Below the pieces are notes generated by a model. It was not told where the DNA came from. It saw only the letters and a list, made by a program, of their open reading frames with translations, and did no database searches. Both the position numbers and the translations under genes were made by a program. Below, one piece after another: positions 1-6,390 of a stretch of DNA of 37,688 nt. Numbering within the stretch: the first letter of the stretch is position 1; every line of letters starts with the position of its first letter. Source of the DNA: Prevotella sp. (GTDB lineage: Bacteria; Bacteroidota; Bacteroidia; Bacteroidales; Bacteroidaceae); contig JAGCPK010000030.1 in assembly GCA_017965725.1 (NCBI GenBank), positions 1 through 37,688 on the forward strand, read 5' to 3'.

Positions 1-337
1 AAATCAATTCACGCAGTTCATCGACGGAGAGTTTTTCTTCCTTCAGGAAAGTTGACACCAGCCCCTTGTAGGAGTCCTCGATGTAATCATCCACCAGTCG
101 GAAGATGTTTCTCTTCGCATAATCCTGTTCCGTTATCAGCGCATGGTATTGATAGGTAGAGCCATACTGCTTGTGACCGATATAGCCCTCATGTTCCAGA
201 CGACGGACGATGGTGGATAGCGTGTTGAAGTGCGGACGCGGCTCCTCGTAATGTTCGAGCAGTTCCCTGACGAACATGGGGCCATGCTGCCAGAACAGTT
301 CCATCACTTCCCGTTCTTTATTCGTTAGTTTCTTCAT
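1..337 (-). CDS. BlaI/MecI-family transcriptional repressor, partial (C-terminus outside window)
   Basis: The reading frame starts at the ATG at 337-335 (MKKLTNKEREVMELFW) and stays open to the window edge, giving 112 codons. The N-terminal 75 residues form the winged helix typical of the BlaI/MecI/CopY family: the KLTNKEREVMELFW opening, then FNTLSTIVRRLEHEGYI as recognition helix and GSTYQYHALIT as wing. The C-terminal part seen here (KRNIFRLVDDYIEDSYKGLVSTF) matches the dimerisation helices. Known members are dimeric repressors released when a membrane M56-type peptidase cleaves them; such a partner gene would be expected to the left, outside the window. The promoter is at 389-396. Family assignment is firm; the regulated target is unknown. 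Confidence 0.9.
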   Translation of the reverse strand, partial: MKKLTNKEREVMELFWQHGPMFVRELLEHYEEPRPHFNTLSTIVRRLEHEGYIGHKQYGSTYQYHALITEQDYAKRNIFRLVDDYIEDSYKGLVSTFLKEEKLSVDELRELI

Positions 338-388
338 TTTGTTTCTGTTTGTTCGTTTAACAACAATGACGTTTTCAGTATCTGGCGG

Positions 389-396
389 CAAAGATA
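389..396 (-). promoter_or_regulatory. -7 promoter box of the blaI-type gene
   Basis: TATCTTTG on the minus strand matches the Bacteroidetes TAnnTTTG -7 element. It would give a leader of about 45 nt before the ATG at 337. No clean TTTG -33 box is seen. The -33 region overlaps the hairpin of the upstream terminator at 405-447. Confidence 0.65.
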
Positions 397-397
397 A

Positions 398-447
398 CTA
401 AAAAAACAGAAGCGCACAACTATTCTTTGTAGTTATGCGTTTCTGTT
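398..447 (-). terminator. Intrinsic terminator of the ald-carboxylesterase operon
   Basis: The arms at 405-422 and 430-447 pair over 18 bp with one wobble and one mismatch around a 7-nt loop. On the minus strand the stem is followed by a run of seven T, so it ends transcription coming from the carboxylesterase. The same dyad (AACTA-n7-TAGTT at its core) lies just upstream of the blaI -7 box, so it could also act as an operator; that second role is inference. Confidence 0.8.
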
Positions 448-494
448 AAACTCTTTAAGTAGTTGTTCACCCCACTTAACAGATGGTTTCTCCG

Positions 495-569
495 TTATTT
501 GTCTCTGGAATATTTCTCTAACTCCAGTTCGATGTTCTCGCCACGCAGACCACGGGCGGGTTTCTTCAT
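495..569 (-). CDS. Possible 24-aa small protein coupled to the carboxylesterase
   Basis: An ATG one base after the carboxylesterase stop codon opens a 24-codon frame (MKKPARGLRGENIELELEKY and four more residues) that ends before the terminator. The peptide is highly charged and helix-prone, with no signal peptide or membrane segment. Its position inside the transcribed region and the tight spacing suggest translation by coupling. I do not recognise a family. It could equally be a chance frame in a 3' untranslated region. Confidence 0.35.
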   Translation of the reverse strand: MKKPARGLRGENIELELEKYSRDK

Positions 570-570
570 A

Positions 571-2124
571 TTATTTACTTGTGGTACTGAGTGAGCGAAC
601 ATACTTCATAAACCCGTCGATGAGTTTGATGCGCTCCTGATTGGGAGTCGTGATGAGTGAGGCACCATTGTTAAACTGCATCACAGTCGCCTTGCCATCC
701 TCAAACACAGGCCATCGTGGCAAGCGCTCTCCATTGGCTTCGCCTTCTCCGTTTGGATTCATCGTCTTGGCGAAGTTCACCCAATACTGCTGCATCAGGT
801 CGCCCACCTTCTTCTCCTGGGGATACTTCTCTGCCTTATCGTCAAATGCACCTTTCAGATACATCATATCATCACAATGGGCTGCACCACGACGATTACC
901 CTTGGCATAGACAGTCGTATCTGACTTCTGGGCAAGATAGGCCATATAGACAGGACTCTTACCCGTCTGTTTCTGCAGGGTTGCCCAGGCATAGGACGGC
1001 CAGCCGAAACCCACATCGCGAACAAAGTCGCGCATACTAAATAGTCGTTCCTCTTCAGTGTTACCAGGATAGAGCGCCTTCGCACTGTCGGCCCATTGAC
1101 CTGGCAACTGGCTGAACTGACGATCGTAGTCCTCTACACTCACCTTGTCGAAATCAACAGCACCTTCGTCGCTATTATGCATGATCAGCACAGCCACGTC
1201 GTTGTAGTTGCCTTTCTCGTAGAGGTCGTAGATAGGTTCTGGGATGACATAGCCATCGACGATGGGCGTACAGGCAGGGAAGTTCACACCATTACCCGTC
1301 AGTTCCTTGGCGTCCATCTGGCGCATCTCAGCAATGGAGTTTTTCTTCAGTTGGCTCATAAACATCTGACCGACCATCTGAGCCAGTTCCTGATTAATCA
1401 CACTCGTGGGCGACATGAAGCCCCCGCTCTGACTGATACAGGCACGGAACAAGCCCTTGGCCAGGGGCGAGGCACAGAGGATATGACAACTCATGGCACC
1501 AGCCGACTCACCGAAGATAGTTACCTTCTTAGGGTCACCACCGAAGTTTTTGATGTTACGCTGTACCCACTGCAAGGCGAAGATCTGGTCGAGAAGGCCA
1601 TAGTTGCCAGAGTGACCTACGGGCGACTCCTTCGTCAGTTCAGCATGAGCCATAAACCCTAAAGAACCTGCACGATATTCGATAGAGACAGCGACGACAC
1701 CTTTGCGGGCGAGACTCTGCCACAGGTCACCACCATAATGCTCCGTCTGGAAACCGCCTCCATGAATGAACACCATCACAGGCAAGGCGTCATCGACGCT
1801 CTTGGCAGGCGTCGTCACACTAAGATACAGGCAGTCCTCACTCATCATGTCGTACTTCACATAACTCTTTTCGGGCTGAGGGGGCCACTTGGCCACATCC
1901 TCCGCTTTCAGCACACCCTTCCATGGCTTGGCGGGCTGTGGTGCCTTCCATCGCAAGTCGCCCACGGGAGGGGCTGCATAGGGAATGGCTTTATACACGG
2001 CGATGTCTGTTCCATCTGGAGTGCCCTCAACATCTCCTGTCTCTACATGTGTTTTCAGCAGTGGCTGTGCCTGTCCAGTCATTCCGAAAAAGGCGAGCAA
2101 TGCGATGATAATAGTTGTCTTCAT
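571..2124 (-). CDS. Secreted type-B carboxylesterase (para-nitrobenzyl esterase family)
   Basis: An alpha/beta-hydrolase of 517 aa that hydrolyses carboxylic esters; the natural substrate cannot be read from sequence. A signal peptide (MKTTIIIALLAFFGMTGQAQ, probably cut after residue 20) sends it to the periplasm or outside. The oxyanion-hole motif HGGGF is at 121-125, the EDCLYL signature at 96-101, the nucleophile Ser207 in GESAGA, the likely acid Glu320 in NSDEG, and the catalytic His416 in GAAHCDD. All triad residues are present and the length is normal for the family. It lies 20 bp downstream of ald on the same strand, so the two are probably cotranscribed; the functional link is unclear. 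Confidence 0.93.
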   Translation of the reverse strand: MKTTIIIALLAFFGMTGQAQPLLKTHVETGDVEGTPDGTDIAVYKAIPYAAPPVGDLRWKAPQPAKPWKGVLKAEDVAKWPPQPEKSYVKYDMMSEDCLYLSVTTPAKSVDDALPVMVFIHGGGFQTEHYGGDLWQSLARKGVVAVSIEYRAGSLGFMAHAELTKESPVGHSGNYGLLDQIFALQWVQRNIKNFGGDPKKVTIFGESAGAMSCHILCASPLAKGLFRACISQSGGFMSPTSVINQELAQMVGQMFMSQLKKNSIAEMRQMDAKELTGNGVNFPACTPIVDGYVIPEPIYDLYEKGNYNDVAVLIMHNSDEGAVDFDKVSVEDYDRQFSQLPGQWADSAKALYPGNTEEERLFSMRDFVRDVGFGWPSYAWATLQKQTGKSPVYMAYLAQKSDTTVYAKGNRRGAAHCDDMMYLKGAFDDKAEKYPQEKKVGDLMQQYWVNFAKTMNPNGEGEANGERLPRWPVFEDGKATVMQFNNGASLITTPNQERIKLIDGFMKYVRSLSTTSK

Positions 2125-2144
2125 CCTTATATCTTAAATGTTTT

Positions 2145-3254
2145 TTACAGTGTTAATGGCTCATAGGGCAGACCAAAGACATCGGCGACAGCCTTGAAGA
2201 CCACCTTTCCCTCTACGATGTTCAGTCCCTTCGCCAGTGCGGAGTCATCCTTGCAGGCTTTCTGCCAGCCCTTATCGGCAAGAGCAATGGCATAGTGCAG
2301 GGTGGCGTTTGTCAGGGCGAGTGTCGAGGTGTTAGGCACGGCGCCGGGGATGTTCGCCACGCAGTAATGAACGATACCCTCCTCTGTATAGACGGGTTCG
2401 TTGTGGGTAGTGGGGCGAGAGGTCTCGAAACAACCGCCCTGGTCGATAGCCACATCCACGAGTACCGTTCCCGGCTCCATCAGTTTCAGCATGTCGCGGG
2501 TGATCAGATGAGGTGTCTTGTCGCCAGGCACGAGCACCGAGCCTACCACGATATCCACTGTGGGCAACTGCTGACGGATATTATGCTCCGACGAATAGAG
2601 TGTATGCACGTTGGATGGTGTCTCGAGGTCGAGTTGGCGCAGACGGGGCAGCGAGACATCCGTGATAGTCACCTCAGCACCCATACCGGCAGCCATCCGT
2701 GCAGCAGCCTCCCCTACTACACCGCCACCCAGTACCAGCACACGTGTTGGCGACACACCAGGCACACCACTGATGAGTTTGCCCTTGCCACCTTTCGTCT
2801 TTTGCAGATAGTATGCACCATTAAGCGTAGCCATGCGCCCCGCCACCTCACTCATCGGCTGCAACAGCGGCAGCGAGCCGTTAGGCAGTTGCACCGTCTC
2901 GTAGGCCAGACAGATGGCGCCGCTCTTCAACATGGCATCCGTCAGTTCCTTCTCACAGGCGAAGTGGAAATAGGTGAACAGCAACTGTCCCTTGCGCACC
3001 AGCGCATATTCTGGTTCGATAGGTTCCTTCACCTTCACGATCATCTCCGCCTCGCGATACACGTCCTCGATGGCAGGGAGTATCTTTGCGCCTGCCTTCA
3101 CGTACTCATCGTCACTGAATCCGCTGCCCTCGCCAGCCGTATGCTGCACAAAGACCTCGTGTCCGCGACGCGTCAGTTCTGCCACTCCCGCAGGGGTCAT
3201 ACCCACGCGGTTCTCATTGTTCTTAATCTCCTTGGGAACACCTACCTTACACAT
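2145..3254 (-). CDS. ald: Alanine dehydrogenase
   Basis: Catalyses the reversible NAD-dependent deamination of L-alanine to pyruvate and ammonia (EC 1.4.1.1) in the cytoplasm. The 369-aa protein opens with the family signature VGVPKEIKNNENRVGMTPAG. Arg16, the VKVKEP lysine region at 73-78, His97 in YFHFA and Asp271 in VDVAIDQGG correspond to the substrate-binding and catalytic residues of known alanine dehydrogenases. The Rossmann motif GGGVVG is at 176-181. Full length and intact. It is first in a minus-strand operon with the carboxylesterase and has its own -7 box at 3288-3295. Saccharopine dehydrogenase and transhydrogenase subunits share the fold, but the N-terminal signature favours Ald. 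Confidence 0.95.
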   Translation of the reverse strand: MCKVGVPKEIKNNENRVGMTPAGVAELTRRGHEVFVQHTAGEGSGFSDDEYVKAGAKILPAIEDVYREAEMIVKVKEPIEPEYALVRKGQLLFTYFHFACEKELTDAMLKSGAICLAYETVQLPNGSLPLLQPMSEVAGRMATLNGAYYLQKTKGGKGKLISGVPGVSPTRVLVLGGGVVGEAAARMAAGMGAEVTITDVSLPRLRQLDLETPSNVHTLYSSEHNIRQQLPTVDIVVGSVLVPGDKTPHLITRDMLKLMEPGTVLVDVAIDQGGCFETSRPTTHNEPVYTEEGIVHYCVANIPGAVPNTSTLALTNATLHYAIALADKGWQKACKDDSALAKGLNIVEGKVVFKAVADVFGLPYEPLTL

Positions 3255-3287
3255 AATTCAAAGATTTTTAAGTTTGTGATTTCTCTG

Positions 3288-3295
3288 CAAATATA
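3288..3295 (-). promoter_or_regulatory. -7 promoter box of ald
   Basis: TATATTTG on the minus strand matches TAnnTTTG, about 34 nt upstream of the ald start codon. Confidence 0.65.
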
Positions 3296-3355
3296 CACTT
3301 TTTCCCCCAATCCTCAATGATATGATGGTTTTTTTTAATATAGTTTTCAAAATAT

Positions 3356-3385
3356 AAAGGCACCCGGAATGTTCCGAGTGCCTTT
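3356..3385 (-). terminator. Hairpin terminator, second of a tandem pair
   Basis: Twelve-bp arms (3356-3367 and 3374-3385, one wobble-type difference) enclose a 6-nt loop. On the minus strand the stem is followed by a T-rich stretch (TTTATATTTT). It backs up the terminator at 3427-3463 and insulates ald from the small-gene operon upstream. Confidence 0.7.
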
Positions 3386-3416
3386 CTGTCAGCACATGTC
3401 GAAGAGTTTAAAACTC

Positions 3417-3463
3417 AAAAAAGAGACGGCTCTACTGTGAAATCGCTTGTCACAATAGAACCG
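3417..3463 (-). terminator. Intrinsic terminator of the DUF6722 operon
   Basis: The arms CGGCTCTACTGTGA (3427-3440) and 3450-3463 pair with two transition differences. On the minus strand they are followed by CTCTTTTTTG, a good U-tract. It lies 40 bp past the stop of the 33-aa ORF. Confidence 0.8.
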
Positions 3464-3502
3464 CCCCTCCGCGTTTGATATGTTTCTGTGCGTTTATAAT
3501 GG

Positions 3503-3604
3503 TTAGGGAGCACTGTTCGCTCCCTTCTTTTCCAAATACTTAATAATGACAGTCCCGACAATTGCCACTAAAACCAAAGTTCCTGCAATAATCAATGTAT
3601 TCAT
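3503..3604 (-). CDS. 33-aa single-pass membrane peptide
   Basis: A 33-codon frame whose ATG overlaps the stop of the DUF6722 gene as ATGA (3601-3604), a standard sign of translational coupling. The product is almost entirely one hydrophobic helix (TLIIAGTLVLVAIVGTVIIK, residues 3-22) followed by a short basic tail (YLEKKGANSAP), so it should insert in the inner membrane with the C-terminus inside. A small dyad (GGGAGC/GCTCCC, 3506-3522) covers its last codons. The family is not recognised. Position between a coupled start and a strong terminator supports a real gene. Confidence 0.6.
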   Translation of the reverse strand: MNTLIIAGTLVLVAIVGTVIIKYLEKKGANSAP

Positions 3605-3810
3605 TTTCTGATTCCTTTCTTTAATTTCTTTTCATCCAGGTCACTGTCGTAAATGACATAGAGACCCAATATTAATATTACCAATGACAGAAGCACCACC
3701 AAATAAATGATGATAGGATCGTACATGTCCTTGAAGATGGTTGCAAGCAACAATGCTGTTACCATATACTTGGCTATGTCAAGTAGCCATTTACCAAACT
3801 CCCTTTTCAT
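3601..3810 (-). CDS. DUF6722-type small integral membrane protein
   Basis: A protein of 69 aa from the ATG at 3810 (MKREFGKWLLDIAKYMVTAL). Two membrane helices are visible, at about residues 12-30 and 33-54, followed by a charged tail (YDSDLDEKKLKKGIRK). It resembles the Bacteroidales DUF6722 family as I remember it; the function is unknown. An upstream TTG at 3816 in the same frame is a poor alternative start. The start overlaps the stop of a 27-codon upstream frame (ATGA) and its stop overlaps the start of the 33-aa gene (ATGA), giving a three-ORF coupled chain. Confidence 0.75.
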   Translation of the reverse strand: MKREFGKWLLDIAKYMVTALLLATIFKDMYDPIIIYLVVLLSLVILILGLYVIYDSDLDEKKLKKGIRK

Positions 3811-3890
3811 CGGCAAAAGTAGTTAAAAGATTCCACACTCGCAAACATTTTGCACGAAAACTTGCATTTTTGCCATAATTTCTTTCTCAT
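3807..3890 (-). CDS. 27-codon upstream ORF coupled to the DUF6722 gene (leader peptide candidate)
   Basis: An ATG at 3890 opens a 27-codon frame (MRKKLWQKCKFSCKMFASVE and seven more residues) whose TGA overlaps the ATG of the DUF6722 gene as ATGA. The peptide is basic and contains three cysteines, with no clear membrane helix. It lies in the roughly 140-nt leader that follows the promoter at 3958-3965. It could be a leader peptide that controls translation of the next gene, or a chance frame. No homology is recognised. Confidence 0.4.
   Translation of the reverse strand: MRKKLWQKCKFSCKMFASVESFNYFCR
3814..3821 (-). promoter_or_regulatory. Possible internal -7 box directly before the DUF6722 ATG
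   Basis: TACTTTTG on the minus strand fits TAnnTTTG, but it ends only 3 nt before the ATG at 3810. A transcript from here would be leaderless or would start inside the start codon. It may be a chance match. Confidence 0.25.
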
Positions 3891-4120
3891 AGTCCTAAAT
3901 GTGTTTGAATTATTAAATTTGAAGGCCCGATAAACCGATTCTTCGTAGTATCGACTGCGAAGGTACAACTTTTTTTTAATCCCTGCAAGCCCGTTTTCTC
4001 ACTTTATCGACAAAACCGCCGTTTCTCTCGATAACCTAATCCCCTTTATTATTCTTTAACGTTATACCTTGTATTTATTTCAACCTCATGATTAGCCAAA
4101 TGTATTTCAGAAAAAAGAAA
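3891..4120. other. Gene-poor stretch: leader and promoter of the DUF6722 operon
   Basis: Holds the 5' leader (about 3891-3952) and promoter (3958-3965) of the small-gene operon. The rest, to about 4110, is AT-rich with no convincing frame. A short dyad (CGAT...ATCG, 3935-3952) lies at the expected transcript start. Confidence 0.5.
3958..3965 (-). promoter_or_regulatory. Main promoter of the DUF6722 operon
   Basis: TACCTTCG on the minus strand is a close variant of the -7 consensus. A TTG-containing -33 region (CTTGCAGG) lies about 20 bp upstream. It implies a leader of about 140 nt that contains the 27-codon frame. Confidence 0.6.
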
Positions 4121-4145
4121 AAGGCCTGTCATTGCGACAGGCCTT
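4109..4145 (-). terminator. Second terminator after the PspC-domain gene
   Basis: A perfect 10-bp stem, AAGGCCTGTC (4121-4130) with GACAGGCCTT (4136-4145), around a 5-nt loop. On the minus strand it is followed by TTTTTCTTTTTTC. Confidence 0.85.
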
Positions 4146-4190
4146 GATTCATTTAATTCACTTTCTTCATGCACGCGGGGTCAGGCACTC

Positions 4191-4219
4191 ATAAAAAAGG
4201 TTCCCGTTGGGGGAACCTT
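4191..4219 (-). terminator. First terminator after the PspC-domain gene
   Basis: A perfect 9-bp stem, AAGGTTCCC (4197-4205) with GGGAACCTT (4211-4219). On the minus strand it is followed by six T. It begins 4 nt past the stop codon, so the gene ends in tandem terminators. Confidence 0.85.
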
Positions 4220-4222
4220 CAT

Positions 4223-5863
4223 TTATTTCTTTGATTCTTTGGATTTCGGCAAATCACCGGTACGGGTCAGTTTGAAGTCTGTAGCGGAGAACCACTGGGC
4301 GCGACAGGGCTGACCAGTGAATGCTTCATCGGAAGAGACACCATAGGCGATGGAATCGCCAGAGACAACGATGTTCTCAATGACAGTGCGAACCCAGCCC
4401 ATACCAGGATCCTCACTCACAGGAATAGACTTTAGCATGACACTATCGCCGATGACGTAAACACAAGGGCCGGGGCCCTCCGTTCTGACGGAAAATTCCA
4501 GATAATATACACCAGGCTCGACGGCCTCCTTGCGCTCTGCCTGAAACACCTCCTCACAATTCTCATTAAAGACATCCAAGAAACGCAAGTTGGGATTGCC
4601 TTCATAATATCCGCTATAGGTATAGTGGTCACAATTCTCGGCCTTAATCAGGTTCCAGTCGCCTTTGCGCAGGAACTTCTTATCGTCATGACTCATCATC
4701 ACGCCTTGATATTCATATTTCTTAGTTATCTCAGTGGTATAACGAGTACTTTCCTGCTGCTGAATCCAGACGAGGGCGGGAATCATGCTGCACAGGGCAG
4801 CGAGCCAGATGACAATCCAGATAATACGCTGTGCAACGCCCATCGGCTGTGCCTTGCCTGCCTTGGAGAGAAGCATGTGGATGATGGCATAGAGGGGGAT
4901 GAAGAGGGTGAGCACCAGGCCGACGATGAACGTGATCACGATCCAGGGATGGACGCTGATAAGTTCGGGTAGATGGAGATAGCCGATGTCGAAGGGCAGG
5001 CTCATCCCGCTTGCTGCGGGGACGGTGAAGACGACAATAATGGAGATGATGATGAGCAACAGGCTTATCAGCAGTCCAAAGCCTATGAAGGCGGCAAAGG
5101 CAATGAAGATGGCAGCGACGATGGACACGAGGACGGCAAAGACCGACCCTAAACAGCCACGACGCTTGGGTTGCGCTGGCTGGATATCCTCCACTACCAC
5201 ATCAGCCAGGTTCTGTGGCGTCACATCCTTGCCTTTCATCTCCAGCACCTGCTTGGGGGTATTGGGTGTGGGCATGGCGATGGCCAGAATGAAATAGAGC
5301 AGCACAAACGTCAGGTTCATGGAGAAGAAGCCTCCAAAATGGAACAGTTTGAGCAACGGGAAAAGGAAGAAGTTGGAGCCCAATAGCAACAGCGCATAGC
5401 CGATGCGCCACCAGGTGGGATCCGTGCTGGTATAGACGGCAAAGCCGGAGAGCACACCTGCCAGCATCTTGTCGTTGGGATTGCGGTAAAGGCGCTTGCC
5501 TGCCGTCTTCGCACGGAACTTCTCACGGATATCCTGGGCAGCCGTATGGAACGAGTCGTAGCGATGGCCCTCCTGACCTCCGTTTTGACTTTCGTCCTCG
5601 TCGCCAGCCAACTCTTCGGGCTTGCCGATACGGGTGATGATATCCTTCACATGGTCGATGGTGATGGCCTCAGTGCCATTGGCCTTCAACTCGTCGAAGA
5701 GTTCGGCAATGCGCTCCTCGATGTCGTCGGCAATCTCCGCCCCACCCTCTTGTTTGCCAAACGAGGCACGGAGCGACTCGATGTAGTTCTGCAGCAGTTC
5801 GTAGGCATCTTCGTCGATCTGGAAGAGACGACCGCACAGGTTGATGGTGATATTCTTCTTCAT
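4223..5863 (-). CDS. PspC-domain integral membrane protein
   Basis: A protein of 546 aa in the inner membrane. Residues 1-85 form a soluble helical domain (MKKNITINLCGRLFQIDED...IADDIEERIAELF...VKDIITRIGKPEELAG) common in Bacteroidetes PspC proteins. The PspC domain follows at about 122-200 (KRLYRNPNDKMLAGVLSGFA), then further hydrophobic segments near 240-283, 305-332 and 344-366. A C-terminal domain of about 175 residues is probably extracytoplasmic. PspC proteins take part in envelope-stress sensing in other bacteria; the exact role here is not known. The start overlaps the PadR gene by 4 bp, so the two form an operon and PadR probably controls it. Confidence 0.88.
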   Translation of the reverse strand: MKKNITINLCGRLFQIDEDAYELLQNYIESLRASFGKQEGGAEIADDIEERIAELFDELKANGTEAITIDHVKDIITRIGKPEELAGDEDESQNGGQEGHRYDSFHTAAQDIREKFRAKTAGKRLYRNPNDKMLAGVLSGFAVYTSTDPTWWRIGYALLLLGSNFFLFPLLKLFHFGGFFSMNLTFVLLYFILAIAMPTPNTPKQVLEMKGKDVTPQNLADVVVEDIQPAQPKRRGCLGSVFAVLVSIVAAIFIAFAAFIGFGLLISLLLIIISIIVVFTVPAASGMSLPFDIGYLHLPELISVHPWIVITFIVGLVLTLFIPLYAIIHMLLSKAGKAQPMGVAQRIIWIVIWLAALCSMIPALVWIQQQESTRYTTEITKKYEYQGVMMSHDDKKFLRKGDWNLIKAENCDHYTYSGYYEGNPNLRFLDVFNENCEEVFQAERKEAVEPGVYYLEFSVRTEGPGPCVYVIGDSVMLKSIPVSEDPGMGWVRTVIENIVVSGDSIAYGVSSDEAFTGQPCRAQWFSATDFKLTRTGDLPKSKESKK

Positions 5864-6213
5864 TTTGCTTCTATATTATTAATAAGGTGAATGTTCTTGA
5901 GATAGTTGACAGTATTGGAGAGTTCCATCCAGGCACCGTCGAGGCCTGCGAGGAACTGTTCGCCCTCAGGGCTGAGGGCATAGTACTTACGGGGCGGGCC
6001 CTGTGTGGACTCCTGCCATTCATACCGCAGCAGGCCGTCGTTCTTCAGACGGGTCAGCAACGGGTAGAGCGTTCCCTCCACCACGAGCAGTTCGGCATCC
6101 TTCAATTGTTGAATGATGTCGCTGGCATACGAGGGGTGATGCTTCAGGAGCAGCAGTACGCAGTACTCCAGCATCCCCTTCCTCATCTGTGATTTAGCGT
6201 TTTCGATGTTCAT
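5860..6213 (-). CDS. PadR-family transcriptional repressor
   Basis: A 117-aa winged-helix protein: QMRKGMLEYCVLLLLKHHPS, SDIIQQLKDAELLVVEGTLYPLLTRLKNDGLL and the wing GPPRKYYALSPEGEQFL are the core PadR motifs. The C-terminal helix (WMELSNTVNYLKNI) serves dimerisation. Such proteins are small dimeric repressors that often control their own operon. Here the gene overlaps the PspC-domain gene by 4 bp, and a 23-bp palindrome lies next to its -7 box (6261-6283), which fits autorepression. The inducing signal is unknown. Confidence 0.93.
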   Translation of the reverse strand: MNIENAKSQMRKGMLEYCVLLLLKHHPSYASDIIQQLKDAELLVVEGTLYPLLTRLKNDGLLRYEWQESTQGPPRKYYALSPEGEQFLAGLDGAWMELSNTVNYLKNIHLINNIEAK

Positions 6214-6241
6214 TTTCTTGCGTCTTAAATGATTCTGGGCG

Positions 6242-6249
6242 CAAAGATA
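6242..6249 (-). promoter_or_regulatory. -7 promoter box of the padR-pspC operon
   Basis: TATCTTTG on the minus strand matches the consensus and lies 28 nt upstream of the padR start. The palindrome at 6261-6283 covers the -33 region. Confidence 0.75.
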
Positions 6250-6260
6250 GGCAAAATAAT

Positions 6261-6283
6261 AGTACCTTGCAATACAAAGTACT
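6261..6283. promoter_or_regulatory. Probable PadR operator
   Basis: Inverted repeat AGTACCTTG (6261-6269), 5-bp centre, CAAAGTACT (6275-6283): 9-bp half-sites with one mismatch. It sits between the -7 box of the padR operon and the GH43 gene, placed to block the -33 region. Size and symmetry suit a PadR dimer; binding is inferred. Confidence 0.65.
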
Positions 6284-6356
6284 AAGTTTTTGCAAAGAAT
6301 TACATCTTTTTAACAAAAGAATATGGAAAAGATATGGTTATTTGCCTAAAAAGAAG

Positions 6357-6364
6357 TATCTTTG
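6357..6364 (+). promoter_or_regulatory. -7 promoter box of the GH43 gene
   Basis: TATCTTTG matches the consensus, 26 nt upstream of the start codon. A TTTG occurs upstream at 6341-6344, somewhat close for a -33 box. Confidence 0.7.
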
Positions 6365-6390
6365 CAGCATAATATATTAACTAATTAACT

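Noticed and set aside
433-570. Frame stays open for 45 codons after the carboxylesterase stop, suggesting read-through
   Set aside because: The residues show no family resemblance, the esterase is already full length, and the better start lies in another frame.
1096-1662. Long plus-strand frames opposite the carboxylesterase, and similar ones opposite other genes
   Set aside because: They are antisense to genes with full motifs, have no promoter, and show His/Val/Leu-rich composition typical of complementary frames.
3811-3816. TTG start two codons before the DUF6722 ATG
   Set aside because: It lies in the possible -7 box, and the ATG is better placed in an exact ATGA overlap.
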